From NCBI RefSeq assembly GCF_005818865.1, contig NZ_VBRY01000002.1, positions 281,124 to 345,123 of the forward strand: a stretch of DNA of 64,000 nucleotides, read 5' to 3'. The position numbers were made by a program, and so were the translations under genes. The DNA is from Mariprofundus erugo. Its GTDB lineage: Bacteria; Pseudomonadota; Zetaproteobacteria; Mariprofundales; Mariprofundaceae. Shown here piece after piece: positions 26,871 to 35,733 of this stretch (positions are counted from its first letter, which is position 1; every line of letters starts with the position of its first letter). The notes beneath the pieces were generated by a model. The model searched no databases. It was not told where the DNA came from and saw nothing but the letters and a program-made list of their open reading frames with translations.

Positions 26871-27403
26871 AAGCACGCGATAAACGACAGGGCGTCGTAC
26901 TCGTCCACACCGGCGAAGGCAAAGGTAAATCATCCTCCGCCTTTGGCGTGGCCTTTCGCGCTGCCGGCTGGGGCATGAGCGTGTGCGTAATCCAGTTTAT
27001 CAAGGGCAAATGGAAAACCGGCGAGGAGCGCGCATCAAAGGCTTTCGCTCACATGGAGTGGCACGCACTCGGTGACGGCTTTACCTGGGACACGAAAAAC
27101 CCCGAACAGGACATCAAAACCAGCCGCGAAATCTGGGAGTTCTGTAAGGAAAAGGTGCGCTCGCATGAGTTCGACCTGATTGTTCTGGATGAAATCAATT
27201 ACTGCTCAGGATATGGCTGGATATCAGGTCAGGAGATCGCCGAATTTATTCGCGATGAAAAACCGGCATGGATGCACCTGATTCTGACCGGCCGCAATGC
27301 CGCAGCGGAGGTCATCGAAGTCGCCGATACCGTCACCGAGATGAAAATGATCAAGCACGCATATGAATCAGGTATCTCTGCCACCCAGGGCATCGAGTTT
27401 TGA
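26867..27403 (+). CDS. cobO: Cob(I)alamin adenosyltransferase (CobA/CobO/BtuR type)
   Basis: The 178-residue enzyme adds the adenosyl group to reduced corrinoids. The N-terminal variant P-loop is GEGKGKSSSAFGVAFRAAGWG, followed by VIQFIKGKWKTGE. LIVLDEINYCSGYGW and LTGRNAAAEVIEVADTVTEM complete the BtuR family signature. A 72-base gap separates it from cbiX, the widest spacing in this half of the operon, so a minor promoter there is possible. Confidence 0.94.
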   Translation: MKARDKRQGVVLVHTGEGKGKSSSAFGVAFRAAGWGMSVCVIQFIKGKWKTGEERASKAFAHMEWHALGDGFTWDTKNPEQDIKTSREIWEFCKEKVRSHEFDLIVLDEINYCSGYGWISGQEIAEFIRDEKPAWMHLILTGRNAAAEVIEVADTVTEMKMIKHAYESGISATQGIEF

Positions 27404-27475
27404 TCTGATCCCGTGCAAAGGTGAGAAAATGATGCCAACGGCACCATACCAGAACTGCTCAAAGGGCATAGAGTC

Positions 27476-28102
27476 ATGAAAATTCTGATTGCCCACGGCT
27501 CTTCCGATGCAACGCATGCCAAACAGGTGCGCATGCTGGCCGAAAGCGTATCCAATCTCATCGGTGAAGAGGTAAGGGCGGCATTTCTGTCGGATGAACG
27601 GCTGCCGGCAGGCAGTGTTGTGTTGCCGCTGTTTCTCGGCGCAGGAAAACATCTGAGCGAGGATGTTCCGGCACTGGTTGCTGCCTCCGGCGCCACACTG
27701 TTGCCATCGCTGAACGAGTACGCCGAACAGCTGGTCACCATGGCCTGTAACCAGCTGACCCGGGAGAGTACACGCATCCATGCGCTGTTTGCCATCTATC
27801 GCTATAGCGGTTTTGAACCGCTGGTTGCCGCAATTCACAGCGCCAACAGCCGCTGTTCTCTGGTGGCAACCGCCTCACTTCACTCCGAGCCCTCACTGAC
27901 CAGTGTATTGAATCGCTGGCAGAGCGATGGCGTCGGGCCGATAACCGTGCAACCGATGCTGTTGTTCGGTGGCCACACCCTTGGCAGGCTGCAGGCCATG
28001 ATTGAAGACGCTTCCGCAACAGATGTCCTGCTCGCACCGGTATTGAGCGAATGTGATGGTTTTGCTGCATTGATTGCCGGTTGCCTGCAAGCACAATCAT
28101 GA
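27476..28102 (+). CDS. cbiX: CbiX-like sirohydrochlorin cobaltochelatase
   Basis: The 208-residue protein has two related chelatase halves. The first begins KILIAHGSSDATHAKQV and has VLPLFLGAGKHLSEDVP. The second has a FAIYRYSGF... start and VQPMLLFGGHTLGRL. The paired His/Gly motifs are those of CbiX/SirB proteins, which insert cobalt or iron into sirohydrochlorin. Its place before cobA, which makes sirohydrochlorin's precursor, favours cobalt. Its second half is more degenerate than typical long CbiX. The stop overlaps the cobA start by ATGA. Confidence 0.75.
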   Translation: MKILIAHGSSDATHAKQVRMLAESVSNLIGEEVRAAFLSDERLPAGSVVLPLFLGAGKHLSEDVPALVAASGATLLPSLNEYAEQLVTMACNQLTRESTRIHALFAIYRYSGFEPLVAAIHSANSRCSLVATASLHSEPSLTSVLNRWQSDGVGPITVQPMLLFGGHTLGRLQAMIEDASATDVLLAPVLSECDGFAALIAGCLQAQS

Positions 28103-28851
28103 GGCTTGATGCTCCCCTTCGGGCGGGTGAGGTCGCGCTGGTCGGTGCAGGCCCGGGGGCTGCAGCCCTGCTGACTCTGGCTGCCGCGTCACTGATCTCC
28201 GATTGCGATGTCATTGTCCATGATGCGCTGGTATCCGATGAGGTGCTGGCCATGGCGGCCACCGGGGCCGAGCTGATCCCGGCAGGTAAACGCGGCGGGC
28301 GCCCGTCAGCCAGTCAGGCGGATATCTGCGACATGCTGATCGAACAGGCAAAAGCCGGTAAACGGGTGGTTCGCCTGAAAGGTGGCGACCCGTTTGTGTT
28401 CGGTCGCGGTGGCGAAGAGGTAAGAGCGCTGGCACAAGCCGGCATCCGCTTTCGAATTATTCCCGGTATCACCGCCGGTGTTGCTGCACCGGCCATGGCC
28501 GGTATCCCGGTCACCGATCGTTCGGTGAATGCAACGCTGGCGTTTCTGACCGGCCATGAAGCCAGTGATGAAAGCCGCATGGACTGGCAAGCACTTGCCA
28601 AAGCCTTTCCGGTACTGGTTTTTTATATGGCCGCACGCAACCTGCCGCGCATTGCCAGCTGCCTGCTTGGCGCCGGTCTGGATGTGCAAACACCGGTTGC
28701 TATTATTCATGCCGCAACCACAGAGCATGAACAAACGAACACCGGTACGCTGCAACAGGCGGCGGCCGGCGCTCTTGAGGCTGAATCGCCAGCCATCGTT
28801 ATTATCGGTGATGTGGTTACATCACGGACTATCTGGAGAGATGAAACATGA
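28099..28851 (+). CDS. cobA: Uroporphyrinogen-III C-methyltransferase
   Basis: The 250-residue SAM-dependent methyltransferase makes precorrin-2, the branch point to B12 and siroheme. It shows VALVGAGPGAAALLTLAA, VIVHDALVS, GKRGG, VRLKGGDPFVFGRGGEE and FRIIPGITAGVAAPA. It is the short, stand-alone form without the CysG dehydrogenase/chelatase part. I chose the ATG at 28099, coupled to cbiX by ATGA. The later ring-contraction enzymes are not in this window. Confidence 0.93.
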   Translation: MRLDAPLRAGEVALVGAGPGAAALLTLAAASLISDCDVIVHDALVSDEVLAMAATGAELIPAGKRGGRPSASQADICDMLIEQAKAGKRVVRLKGGDPFVFGRGGEEVRALAQAGIRFRIIPGITAGVAAPAMAGIPVTDRSVNATLAFLTGHEASDESRMDWQALAKAFPVLVFYMAARNLPRIASCLLGAGLDVQTPVAIIHAATTEHEQTNTGTLQQAAAGALEAESPAIVIIGDVVTSRTIWRDET

Positions 28852-29177
28852 AAAAACCTGTCATGCCACCTTATCGTCGCCACGCCATCCTGTGCTGTGG
28901 AAAAAGCTGCGGCGAGAACCTGCCACTGCTCAACTACCTGAAAAAGAAAGTGGCAGATGCAGGACTGGTCATGGGTGACCCTGATTCAGTGCGCGTCAAC
29001 CGCGCCGGTTGCCTGGGCATCTGCAGTGATGGTCCCATCATGGTCGTACATCCTGAAGGTGTCTGGTATTGCAACCTCGATGAGGCCGGCATTGATCGTA
29101 TCGTCGAAGAACATTTCCGTCAGGGGAAGGTCGTGGAGTCCCTGGCATTTTATCAGGCCAATCCGCCGGCTGAATAA
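28848..29177 (+). CDS. Thioredoxin-fold 2Fe-2S ferredoxin of the B12 operon
   Basis: The 109-residue protein has cysteines in the pattern of thioredoxin-like ferredoxins: CCGKSCGENL near residue 14 (Cys-x4-type pair) and RAGCLGICSDGPIMVVHPEGVWY (Cys-x3-Cys) near residue 50. It would bind one 2Fe-2S cluster and act as a small electron carrier. Coupling to cobA by ATGA suggests a redox role in corrin synthesis, for example cobalt reduction or precorrin oxidation, comparable to ferredoxin-like CbiW of some B12 clusters (inference). It is the last gene of the operon. Confidence 0.8.
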   Translation: MKKPVMPPYRRHAILCCGKSCGENLPLLNYLKKKVADAGLVMGDPDSVRVNRAGCLGICSDGPIMVVHPEGVWYCNLDEAGIDRIVEEHFRQGKVVESLAFYQANPPAE

Positions 29178-29320
29178 ATCGCCGGCAATCTCCCGTCATC
29201 ATGAAAACCCGTCGTTTTCGTGACCATTTTATGACACAATGGCGCACGTCACAGAATGTCGTTGCTGGTATTAACGGGGAAGTCCGTCTAAGCTGCTCGA
29301 AGCGTTGGCAAGGGGTGGGT

Positions 29321-31291
29321 ATGCGGTTCGTGTTGTTGGTTATTGCGTCATGTTTTTTCGCCATGCCTTTTACTCAGGCAGCAACGATTGAGCAGCAGCG
29401 CGACTGGTTTACACAGGCCCACCGTGCGCTTGATGCCCACCATATGGACCGTTACGCCACGCTGAAAAAAAAGCTGGCTGATTACCCTTTATCCCCTTAC
29501 CTCGATATCTGGGAGCAGCGAAAAGCGATTAGTGGCAAAAACGATGCTGAAATTGCTGCCACGCTGGAGTTATTCCCCGATATTCCCGAATCAGATGATC
29601 TGCGTAAGGCATGGGTCAAAAGCCTGGCTGAACGCAGCAAATGGAAAGAGGTGGCCAACCAGCTCGAGCACCACCCGCGTCTGAAGTCAAAGCTGGCCGA
29701 GCTGGCGATTGTTGCTGAATGGCATAGCGGCAACCAGGAACATGCCATGACCGAGTTTTCCAAACGGTGGGTCAACCTCGACAAATTTAGCGGCACCTCC
29801 ATCAGTATGCATAAGGCCTGGCTGCGACAGGGACATCCCACCAGTGAAGAGCGCTGGTCACGCATCATCAAACTGGCCGGTAAAGGGCACTGGCGCGATA
29901 TTGAGGCGCTTGACGGGCCGATGAGCAAACAGCAGAAAAAATGGCTGCACTACTGGCGCAATTTGCAAAAGAACCCGCAGTCCGCCTTTGCCCGCTGGCC
30001 CTCTTCACTATCGCCATCGTCACCTGTGTACACGGCATTATCCCAGGCCATGATCAGCGATGGTCTTACCCGCCTGGCCAGAAAAGACCCGCTGCAGGCC
30101 TATGCCATGCTGCAGCAGCTTCAAACCCGTATGCCATTTGACAGCAGCGATGGCTTCTATGATGAGGTGGCCAAAGAGATCGCCCTCAGGGCCGCACGCC
30201 AACATATGACAGTTGCCGCCGGCTGGCTGGAACAACTGCCTGATCGACAGAAGAGTGCTGAAACACGTGCGTGGCAGGCACGTATGTATATGCTCGACTA
30301 CGACTGGGCCAAACTGTTGCAGTTCATCGAAGCCATGCCGACAGAAGAACAGCAGGAAGATCGCTGGCAGTACTGGCGGGGATATGCCCTGCAAGCCAGG
30401 GGAGATAACGAAAAGGCAAACGCTATTTTCGCTGCTGTTGCCAATGGCCGCGGCTATTACAGTTTTCTCGGTGCAGAGCGCATGGGCCTTCCATACAGCT
30501 TTGACAATGAACAAATAGCAGCATCTCCCGCCATGATTCGAGAGCTGGAACAGCGTTCGGGCGTCATACGTGCGCGGGAATGGCTGGCTCTGAAAAGCTA
30601 CAGCAAGGCAGATCGTGAGTGGTATGCCGCTCTTGCTGCGGCCAACCCGGATGAATGGAAAGCAGCGGCTGTGATCGCCTCCGCATGGGAGTGGCCGGAG
30701 CAGGCCATCAGGGCTGCCTACCGGGCAGGAGCGATGAATGCCCTGGAGGAACGTTTTCCACTGCATTACCAGAAGGATGTATTGCTGGCGGCAAAAGAAA
30801 CGGGGCTGAGCCCCGCATCGATCTGGGGGGTCATACGCCAGGAGTCGTTGTTTAACAGGCAGGCGCTGTCACCGGCCGGCGCACGCGGGCTCATGCAACT
30901 GATGCCTAAAACCGCAAAGATGGTTGCCAAAAAAATCCGCCTGCACGGTGGCCACGAAGCATTGTTTTCACCACGTGTGAATATTCGTCTGGGATCACAT
31001 TACCTGGCAGACATGAAGGCGCGCTTCTATGATCAGCTGGCACTCGCTGCCGCCGCCTACAACGCCGGGCCGCATCGGGTTAAACAGTGGCTCGAACGCA
31101 CCCCGTTCGATACGGGTGAAATTTGGGTCGAAACCATCCCCTTCAATGAAACACGCCACTATGTACAACAGGTCATGGCCAACGCCACCGTATATGAGTG
31201 GCGGCAACAACAGGCACCCACGCGCAAATTTCCCGTTCAGGCCATCGTTGAACCAAGCCAGATCACTTTGAACTCACCGGACCTGCTGTAA
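29321..31291 (+). CDS. slt: Soluble lytic murein transglycosylase
   Basis: The 656-residue periplasmic enzyme cleaves peptidoglycan glycan strands to 1,6-anhydro ends. It has a signal peptide (RFVLLVIASCFFAMPFTQA), a long U-shaped superhelical domain, and a C-terminal lysozyme-like SLT domain. That domain contains IRQESLFNRQALSPAGARGLMQLMP, with the catalytic Glu in RQES, and AAAYNAGPHRVKQWL. E. coli Slt70 is 645. I chose the ATG at 29321, which starts the signal peptide and has AAGGGG upstream; an in-frame ATG 120 bases earlier is not compatible with export. Confidence 0.92.
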   Translation: MRFVLLVIASCFFAMPFTQAATIEQQRDWFTQAHRALDAHHMDRYATLKKKLADYPLSPYLDIWEQRKAISGKNDAEIAATLELFPDIPESDDLRKAWVKSLAERSKWKEVANQLEHHPRLKSKLAELAIVAEWHSGNQEHAMTEFSKRWVNLDKFSGTSISMHKAWLRQGHPTSEERWSRIIKLAGKGHWRDIEALDGPMSKQQKKWLHYWRNLQKNPQSAFARWPSSLSPSSPVYTALSQAMISDGLTRLARKDPLQAYAMLQQLQTRMPFDSSDGFYDEVAKEIALRAARQHMTVAAGWLEQLPDRQKSAETRAWQARMYMLDYDWAKLLQFIEAMPTEEQQEDRWQYWRGYALQARGDNEKANAIFAAVANGRGYYSFLGAERMGLPYSFDNEQIAASPAMIRELEQRSGVIRAREWLALKSYSKADREWYAALAAANPDEWKAAAVIASAWEWPEQAIRAAYRAGAMNALEERFPLHYQKDVLLAAKETGLSPASIWGVIRQESLFNRQALSPAGARGLMQLMPKTAKMVAKKIRLHGGHEALFSPRVNIRLGSHYLADMKARFYDQLALAAAAYNAGPHRVKQWLERTPFDTGEIWVETIPFNETRHYVQQVMANATVYEWRQQQAPTRKFPVQAIVEPSQITLNSPDLL

Positions 31292-31353
31292 ACAAGGGCT
31301 GGCCGGCAGTCGTCAGGCTTGCGTCAACTGCCGCTTATTCTAGCGTGCACTGC

Positions 31354-33417
31354 ATGAATACACTGACTTGTTCCGATAACCCGCTCATTCAGGGCATCTT
31401 TACCGAACTCCCCCTTTTCGACCGTATCAGGGCAGAGCATGTGCTGCCGGCACTGGAGCTTACACTCGCTTATGCCCGCAATCAGGTAGCATTACTGACC
31501 GATATTGATGCCCCTTCATGGGACATCCTGATGCAACCGCTTGAAAGTATGGATGAAATGCTGGGGCGCGTATGGGGACCGGTCAGCCACCTGAATGCCG
31601 TGTGCGACTCGGATGAGATGCGCCCGGTCTATCAGCAGGGTGTGGCTAAAATGGCCGAGTGGTCTTCTGAACTGGGACAGAATGAAGCGCTCTATGCCGC
31701 GATCAGAAAGGTTGCCGATCGCGATGATTTCGCCACCCTGTCCGGCGAACGGCAACGGGTAGTCGAGCATGCCTTGCGTGATTTCAAACTCTCCGGTGCA
31801 GAGCTGGAAGGGGATGCCAAAGAGCGTTTTAAAGCCATCCGCATGCGCTCATCCGAACTTTCAACCACATTCGAGCAGCATATTCTCGATGCGACCCGGG
31901 CCTTTTCACTGCATATCACCGATGCGGATGATGTCAGCGGACTGCCTGAATCGATCCTGGCAGCAGCATCCCAGCGTGCGGCAAATTCCGGGAAAGAGGA
32001 CGGCTGGCTGATTACGCTTGATATTCCATCCTACCTGCCGTTCATGCAATACGCCGACAACCGCAACCTGCGTGAAACCATGTACCGGGCCTATGTCACA
32101 CGCGCTACGACCGGCGAGCTTGATAATACAGGCGTCATCGACGAAATACTGAAGCTGCGCAAGGAAGCTGCATCACTGCTTGGATTTGAACACTATGCCG
32201 CCTCGTCGCTGGTCTCGAAAATGGCTGAAAGCGCCGATGAGGTCAGTGCGTTTCTGCGCGAGCTTGCAGCAAAAAGCCGTCCGGCAGCTGAACATGAGAT
32301 CGCGGAACTGCGCGTATTTGCAGCCGATGAGCTTGGCCTGAATGACTTACAGGCATGGGACATTCCCTATGCCTCTGAAAAGCTGCGTCTGAAAAAATAC
32401 GCCATCAGCCAGGAGGAGCTGAAGCCATACTTCTCCGAGCAAAACGTGGTTCAGGGCATGTTCGGGCTTGTGGAGCGGCTGTACGGGATATCGATCAGGG
32501 AGTCGGAGTCTGTCGCGAAATGGCATGATTCAGCCCGCTTCTTTGAGGTATTCAGCAACACCGGTGAAAAAATTGCAGCATTTTATCTCGATCCATATGC
32601 CCGCGCACACAAGCGCGGTGGCGCATGGATGGATGAATGTGTGGCCCGCTGGCTGAAAAGTGATGGCACGCTACAACTGCCGGTTGCCTATCTCGTCTGC
32701 AACTTCGATGCACCGGTTGGCGACAAGCCGGCACTATGGACCCATGATGAGGTCACCACGCTCTTCCACGAATTTGGCCATGGCCTGCATCATATGCTCA
32801 CCACAGTAAACGAGCTCAGCGTATCGGGTATTCGCGGTGTACCGTGGGATGCAGTCGAGCTGCCCAGCCAGTTCATGGAGAACTTCTGCTGGGAGCGCGA
32901 GGTGGTCGATATGTTCGCCCGTCACTATCAGACAGGTGAAACCATGCCCGATGCTCTGTTCAACAAGATGCTGGCGGCGAAAAATTTCCAGTCAGCCATG
33001 ATGATTTTGCGCCAGATCGAATTTTCACTGTTCGACCTGTTGCTGCACAGTGAATATAACCCTGACGGCAATGATTCAGTACAAAACCTGCTCGACAAGG
33101 TACGCAGTGAAGTCGCTGTGCTGATCCCGCCTGCCTTTAACAAGTTCCAGAACAGCTTTTCCCATATTTTCGCCGGTGGTTATGCCGCCGGCTATTACTC
33201 CTACAAATGGGCCGAGGTACTCTCGGCCGATGTCTATGCCACCTTTGAAGAGGAGGGGATCCTGAATACAGATACAGCCACCCGCTTACGCAACGAGTTG
33301 CTCTCCATTGGCGGCAGCCGTGACATCATGGATGCATTCATTGCCTTCCGTGGCAGAAAACCAACCGTGGATGCGCTGCTTCGTCATTCCGGCCTCCACA
33401 CCGATCAGGAGCAATAA
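31354..33417 (+). CDS. prlC: Oligopeptidase A (M3 metallopeptidase)
   Basis: This 687-residue cytoplasmic zinc peptidase has the zinc site HEFGHGLHHML at ~residues 469-479 and the downstream glutamate in the VSGIRGVPWDAVELPSQFMENF region. The C-terminal FSHIFAGGYAAGYYSYKWAEVLSADVY is typical of OpdA/PrlC. It degrades peptides, including cleaved signal peptides. A GTG three codons upstream is an alternative start; neither has an obvious ribosome site. A tiny membrane-protein gene follows three bases after the stop. Confidence 0.93.
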   Translation: MNTLTCSDNPLIQGIFTELPLFDRIRAEHVLPALELTLAYARNQVALLTDIDAPSWDILMQPLESMDEMLGRVWGPVSHLNAVCDSDEMRPVYQQGVAKMAEWSSELGQNEALYAAIRKVADRDDFATLSGERQRVVEHALRDFKLSGAELEGDAKERFKAIRMRSSELSTTFEQHILDATRAFSLHITDADDVSGLPESILAAASQRAANSGKEDGWLITLDIPSYLPFMQYADNRNLRETMYRAYVTRATTGELDNTGVIDEILKLRKEAASLLGFEHYAASSLVSKMAESADEVSAFLRELAAKSRPAAEHEIAELRVFAADELGLNDLQAWDIPYASEKLRLKKYAISQEELKPYFSEQNVVQGMFGLVERLYGISIRESESVAKWHDSARFFEVFSNTGEKIAAFYLDPYARAHKRGGAWMDECVARWLKSDGTLQLPVAYLVCNFDAPVGDKPALWTHDEVTTLFHEFGHGLHHMLTTVNELSVSGIRGVPWDAVELPSQFMENFCWEREVVDMFARHYQTGETMPDALFNKMLAAKNFQSAMMILRQIEFSLFDLLLHSEYNPDGNDSVQNLLDKVRSEVAVLIPPAFNKFQNSFSHIFAGGYAAGYYSYKWAEVLSADVYATFEEEGILNTDTATRLRNELLSIGGSRDIMDAFIAFRGRKPTVDALLRHSGLHTDQEQ

Positions 33418-33420
33418 ATC

Positions 33421-33591
33421 ATGGATCATCAACACGTCACAATTACCGATATTAAAATGCCATTCTTCTCCATGGTCATCTTCATGGTGAAGTGGGCCAT
33501 CGCCTCCATTCCCGCTTTTCTGATTCTATGGTTCTTTGGGGCGATCGCATTCGGGCTGCTGGGACATTTTTTCGTCCCCCAGCCGATCTGA
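33421..33591 (+). CDS. Small 56-residue membrane protein
   Basis: It starts MDHQHVTITDIKMPFFSMVIF with one or two hydrophobic segments (~residues 13-52, rich in F, I, L and A) and ends HFFVPQPI. It begins three bases after the prlC stop; a GGAGCAATAA string at the end of prlC can serve as ribosome site. The pattern of a short polar head, the motif MPFFSMV and paired helices resembles short unannotated membrane proteins of other proteobacteria, by recollection only. Its function is unknown. Confidence 0.6.
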   Translation: MDHQHVTITDIKMPFFSMVIFMVKWAIASIPAFLILWFFGAIAFGLLGHFFVPQPI

Positions 33592-33630
33592 ACATCCGGC
33601 GCTATCAACCCGACCTGCGATTGATACGTG

Positions 33631-35475
33631 ATGTTTGATCTGATCAAACGCCCTTTCATGCGCGATGACATGAGGCAGGCACGCCGCACCCTGAAAAAGA
33701 TCTTCGGCTACGATGATTTTCGACATCATCAGGCCGAAATTGTCGATGCGCTGATTCAGGGAGAGGACGTATTAACCCTGATGCCGACCGGCGGGGGAAA
33801 ATCCATCTGTTATCAGATTCCGGCGCTTGTTCGCAATGGCACCGCCATTGTCGTTTCTCCGCTGATTGCCCTGATGCAGGATCAGGTGGATGCCCTGCAA
33901 CAACTGGGTATCAGTGCGGCGTTTCTGAACTCAACACAGAAGCCGGCGGAACAGAAAGCGATCGAACATGATCTGATGAACGGACAGCTGAAACTGCTCT
34001 ATATGGCACCGGAGCGACTGTTAAACGGCTATACACTTCAACTCATCGACCGTTGTGACATCTCTCTGTTCGCCATTGATGAAGCCCATTGTGTGTCTCA
34101 GTGGGGACATGATTTCCGTAAAGAGTATCAGCAACTCTCCATGCTGCATGCACGTTATCCACATATTCCGCGCATCGCATTGACCGCCACTGCCGATGCC
34201 CGCACCCGTCAGGAGATCATCGATCAGCTGGCGCTCCACCAGGCTAAAGTCTTTATCAACAGCTTTGATCGTCCCAATATCCATTATGCCATCAACGAAG
34301 GTGCCGGAAGCCGCGATGCTCTGTGGCGCTTTATGCAACAGCAACACCCGGATCATGCCGGCATTGTTTATTGCCTGAGCCGAAAGGGGGTCGAATCAAT
34401 TGCCGAGTGGCTGAACAGCAAGGGGCGGGAAGCACTGCCTTATCACGCAGGTCTGGCACAGGCTGTACGCTGCCATCATCAGGAACGATTTTTGCGCGAG
34501 GATGGCTTGATTATGGTGGCCACGATCGCATTTGGCATGGGGATCGATAAACCGGATGTCCGCTTTGTCGCGCACATGAACCTGCCGAAAAATATTGAAT
34601 CCTATTATCAGGAGACAGGACGGGCCGGACGCGATGGCAAACCATCCGATGCATGGATGTCATATGGCCTTAAAGATGTCATCAATCTTCGCCAGTTCAC
34701 CGATAACAGTGATGCAGACGAGCAGTTCAAACGGATCATGCACCAGAAAACCGATGCGATGCTGGGGCTTTGCGAACTTACCGGCTGTCGCAGGGTGGCC
34801 CTGCTCGCCTATTTTGGTGAACAGCTGGAAAAACCTTGCGGAAACTGTGATAACTGCCTGAATCCACCAAAGACATGGGATGCCACGATTTCCACCCAGA
34901 AAGCACTCTCGTGCGTCTATCGTACAGGCGAGCGCTTCGGAGCCCAATACGTTATCGATGTGTTATGTGGAAAACAGGATGAGCGTATCAAACAGAATGG
35001 TCACGACAAACTCTCGACATTCAATATCGGCCAGGAGCATAGCGGGCCGGAGTGGAGGGCTGTTTTCCGGCAACTGATCGCACACGGTTATCTCATCGCC
35101 GACACAGAGGGCTACGGAGTACTCAAGCTGACAGCAAAAGCCGCACCACTGCTCAAACGAGGATGTCAGGAAAAGGTGCTGATGCGCACGCTGCGCAAAC
35201 CGGCGAAAAACCAGCAACGCACGGGTAACGGAACCTCGATGGTTAGCATGACAGCAAATGATCAGGCACTGTTTGACCGACTTCGGGCCCTGCGCAGCCG
35301 CCTGGCAAAAGAGCAGGATGTACCGCCCTATGTCATTTTTCCTGACCGGACACTGACAGAAATGGCAAACCTGCGTCCCGGAAGCGAAGAGGAGATGCTG
35401 GATATTTCAGGGGTCGGACAGGCTAAACTGGCCCGATATGGCCAGGCCTTTTTACAGGAAATCGCACTGGACTAA
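33631..35475 (+). CDS. recQ: RecQ-family ATP-dependent DNA helicase (first copy)
   Basis: The ~614-residue 3'-5' helicase has Q motif YDDFRHHQAEIV, Walker A PTGGGKSICYQ, DEAHCVSQWGHDFR, motif III LTATADARTR, motif V/VI with AFGMGIDKPDVRFV and QETGRAGRDG, and zinc-binding CGNCDNC. RQC winged helix and HRDC (QALFDRLRALRSRLAKEQDVPPYVIF) complete it, so domain order and length match E. coli RecQ (609). Starts at GTG 33628, ATG 33631 and ATG 33658 are all possible. A second recQ follows 258 bases downstream. Confidence 0.93.
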   Translation: MFDLIKRPFMRDDMRQARRTLKKIFGYDDFRHHQAEIVDALIQGEDVLTLMPTGGGKSICYQIPALVRNGTAIVVSPLIALMQDQVDALQQLGISAAFLNSTQKPAEQKAIEHDLMNGQLKLLYMAPERLLNGYTLQLIDRCDISLFAIDEAHCVSQWGHDFRKEYQQLSMLHARYPHIPRIALTATADARTRQEIIDQLALHQAKVFINSFDRPNIHYAINEGAGSRDALWRFMQQQHPDHAGIVYCLSRKGVESIAEWLNSKGREALPYHAGLAQAVRCHHQERFLREDGLIMVATIAFGMGIDKPDVRFVAHMNLPKNIESYYQETGRAGRDGKPSDAWMSYGLKDVINLRQFTDNSDADEQFKRIMHQKTDAMLGLCELTGCRRVALLAYFGEQLEKPCGNCDNCLNPPKTWDATISTQKALSCVYRTGERFGAQYVIDVLCGKQDERIKQNGHDKLSTFNIGQEHSGPEWRAVFRQLIAHGYLIADTEGYGVLKLTAKAAPLLKRGCQEKVLMRTLRKPAKNQQRTGNGTSMVSMTANDQALFDRLRALRSRLAKEQDVPPYVIFPDRTLTEMANLRPGSEEEMLDISGVGQAKLARYGQAFLQEIALD

Positions 35476-35733
35476 GGTGATCCGGCAACACTCTATCCGC
35501 TGTCCCTGTCGCCCAGTGAGTGACAGGGATGCTGCAGGCATGCAATAACATTGGCAAAAATACTTGCGATTAGATTCAAAACATGGTGAAATGATCCTTT
35601 AACGGCCCCATTGACGTCCAATACGCCCGGGATCACCGTATTGCAAACATACAAATTGAATCGATATCCGGAAGCCAGGCATGGTTTCCGGACATAAAGG
35701 CATTGGCTTTTCGGCCCGTGCAAGAGGAAGGAA
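35476..35733 (+). other. Spacer between the two recQ genes
   Basis: 258 bases. A hairpin at 35504-35528 (CCCTGTC / GACAGGG) follows the first recQ by ~30 bases but lacks a T-run, so it is only a weak terminator candidate. The sequence AGAGGAAGGAA just before 35734 is a strong ribosome site. No gene seen. Confidence 0.4.
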
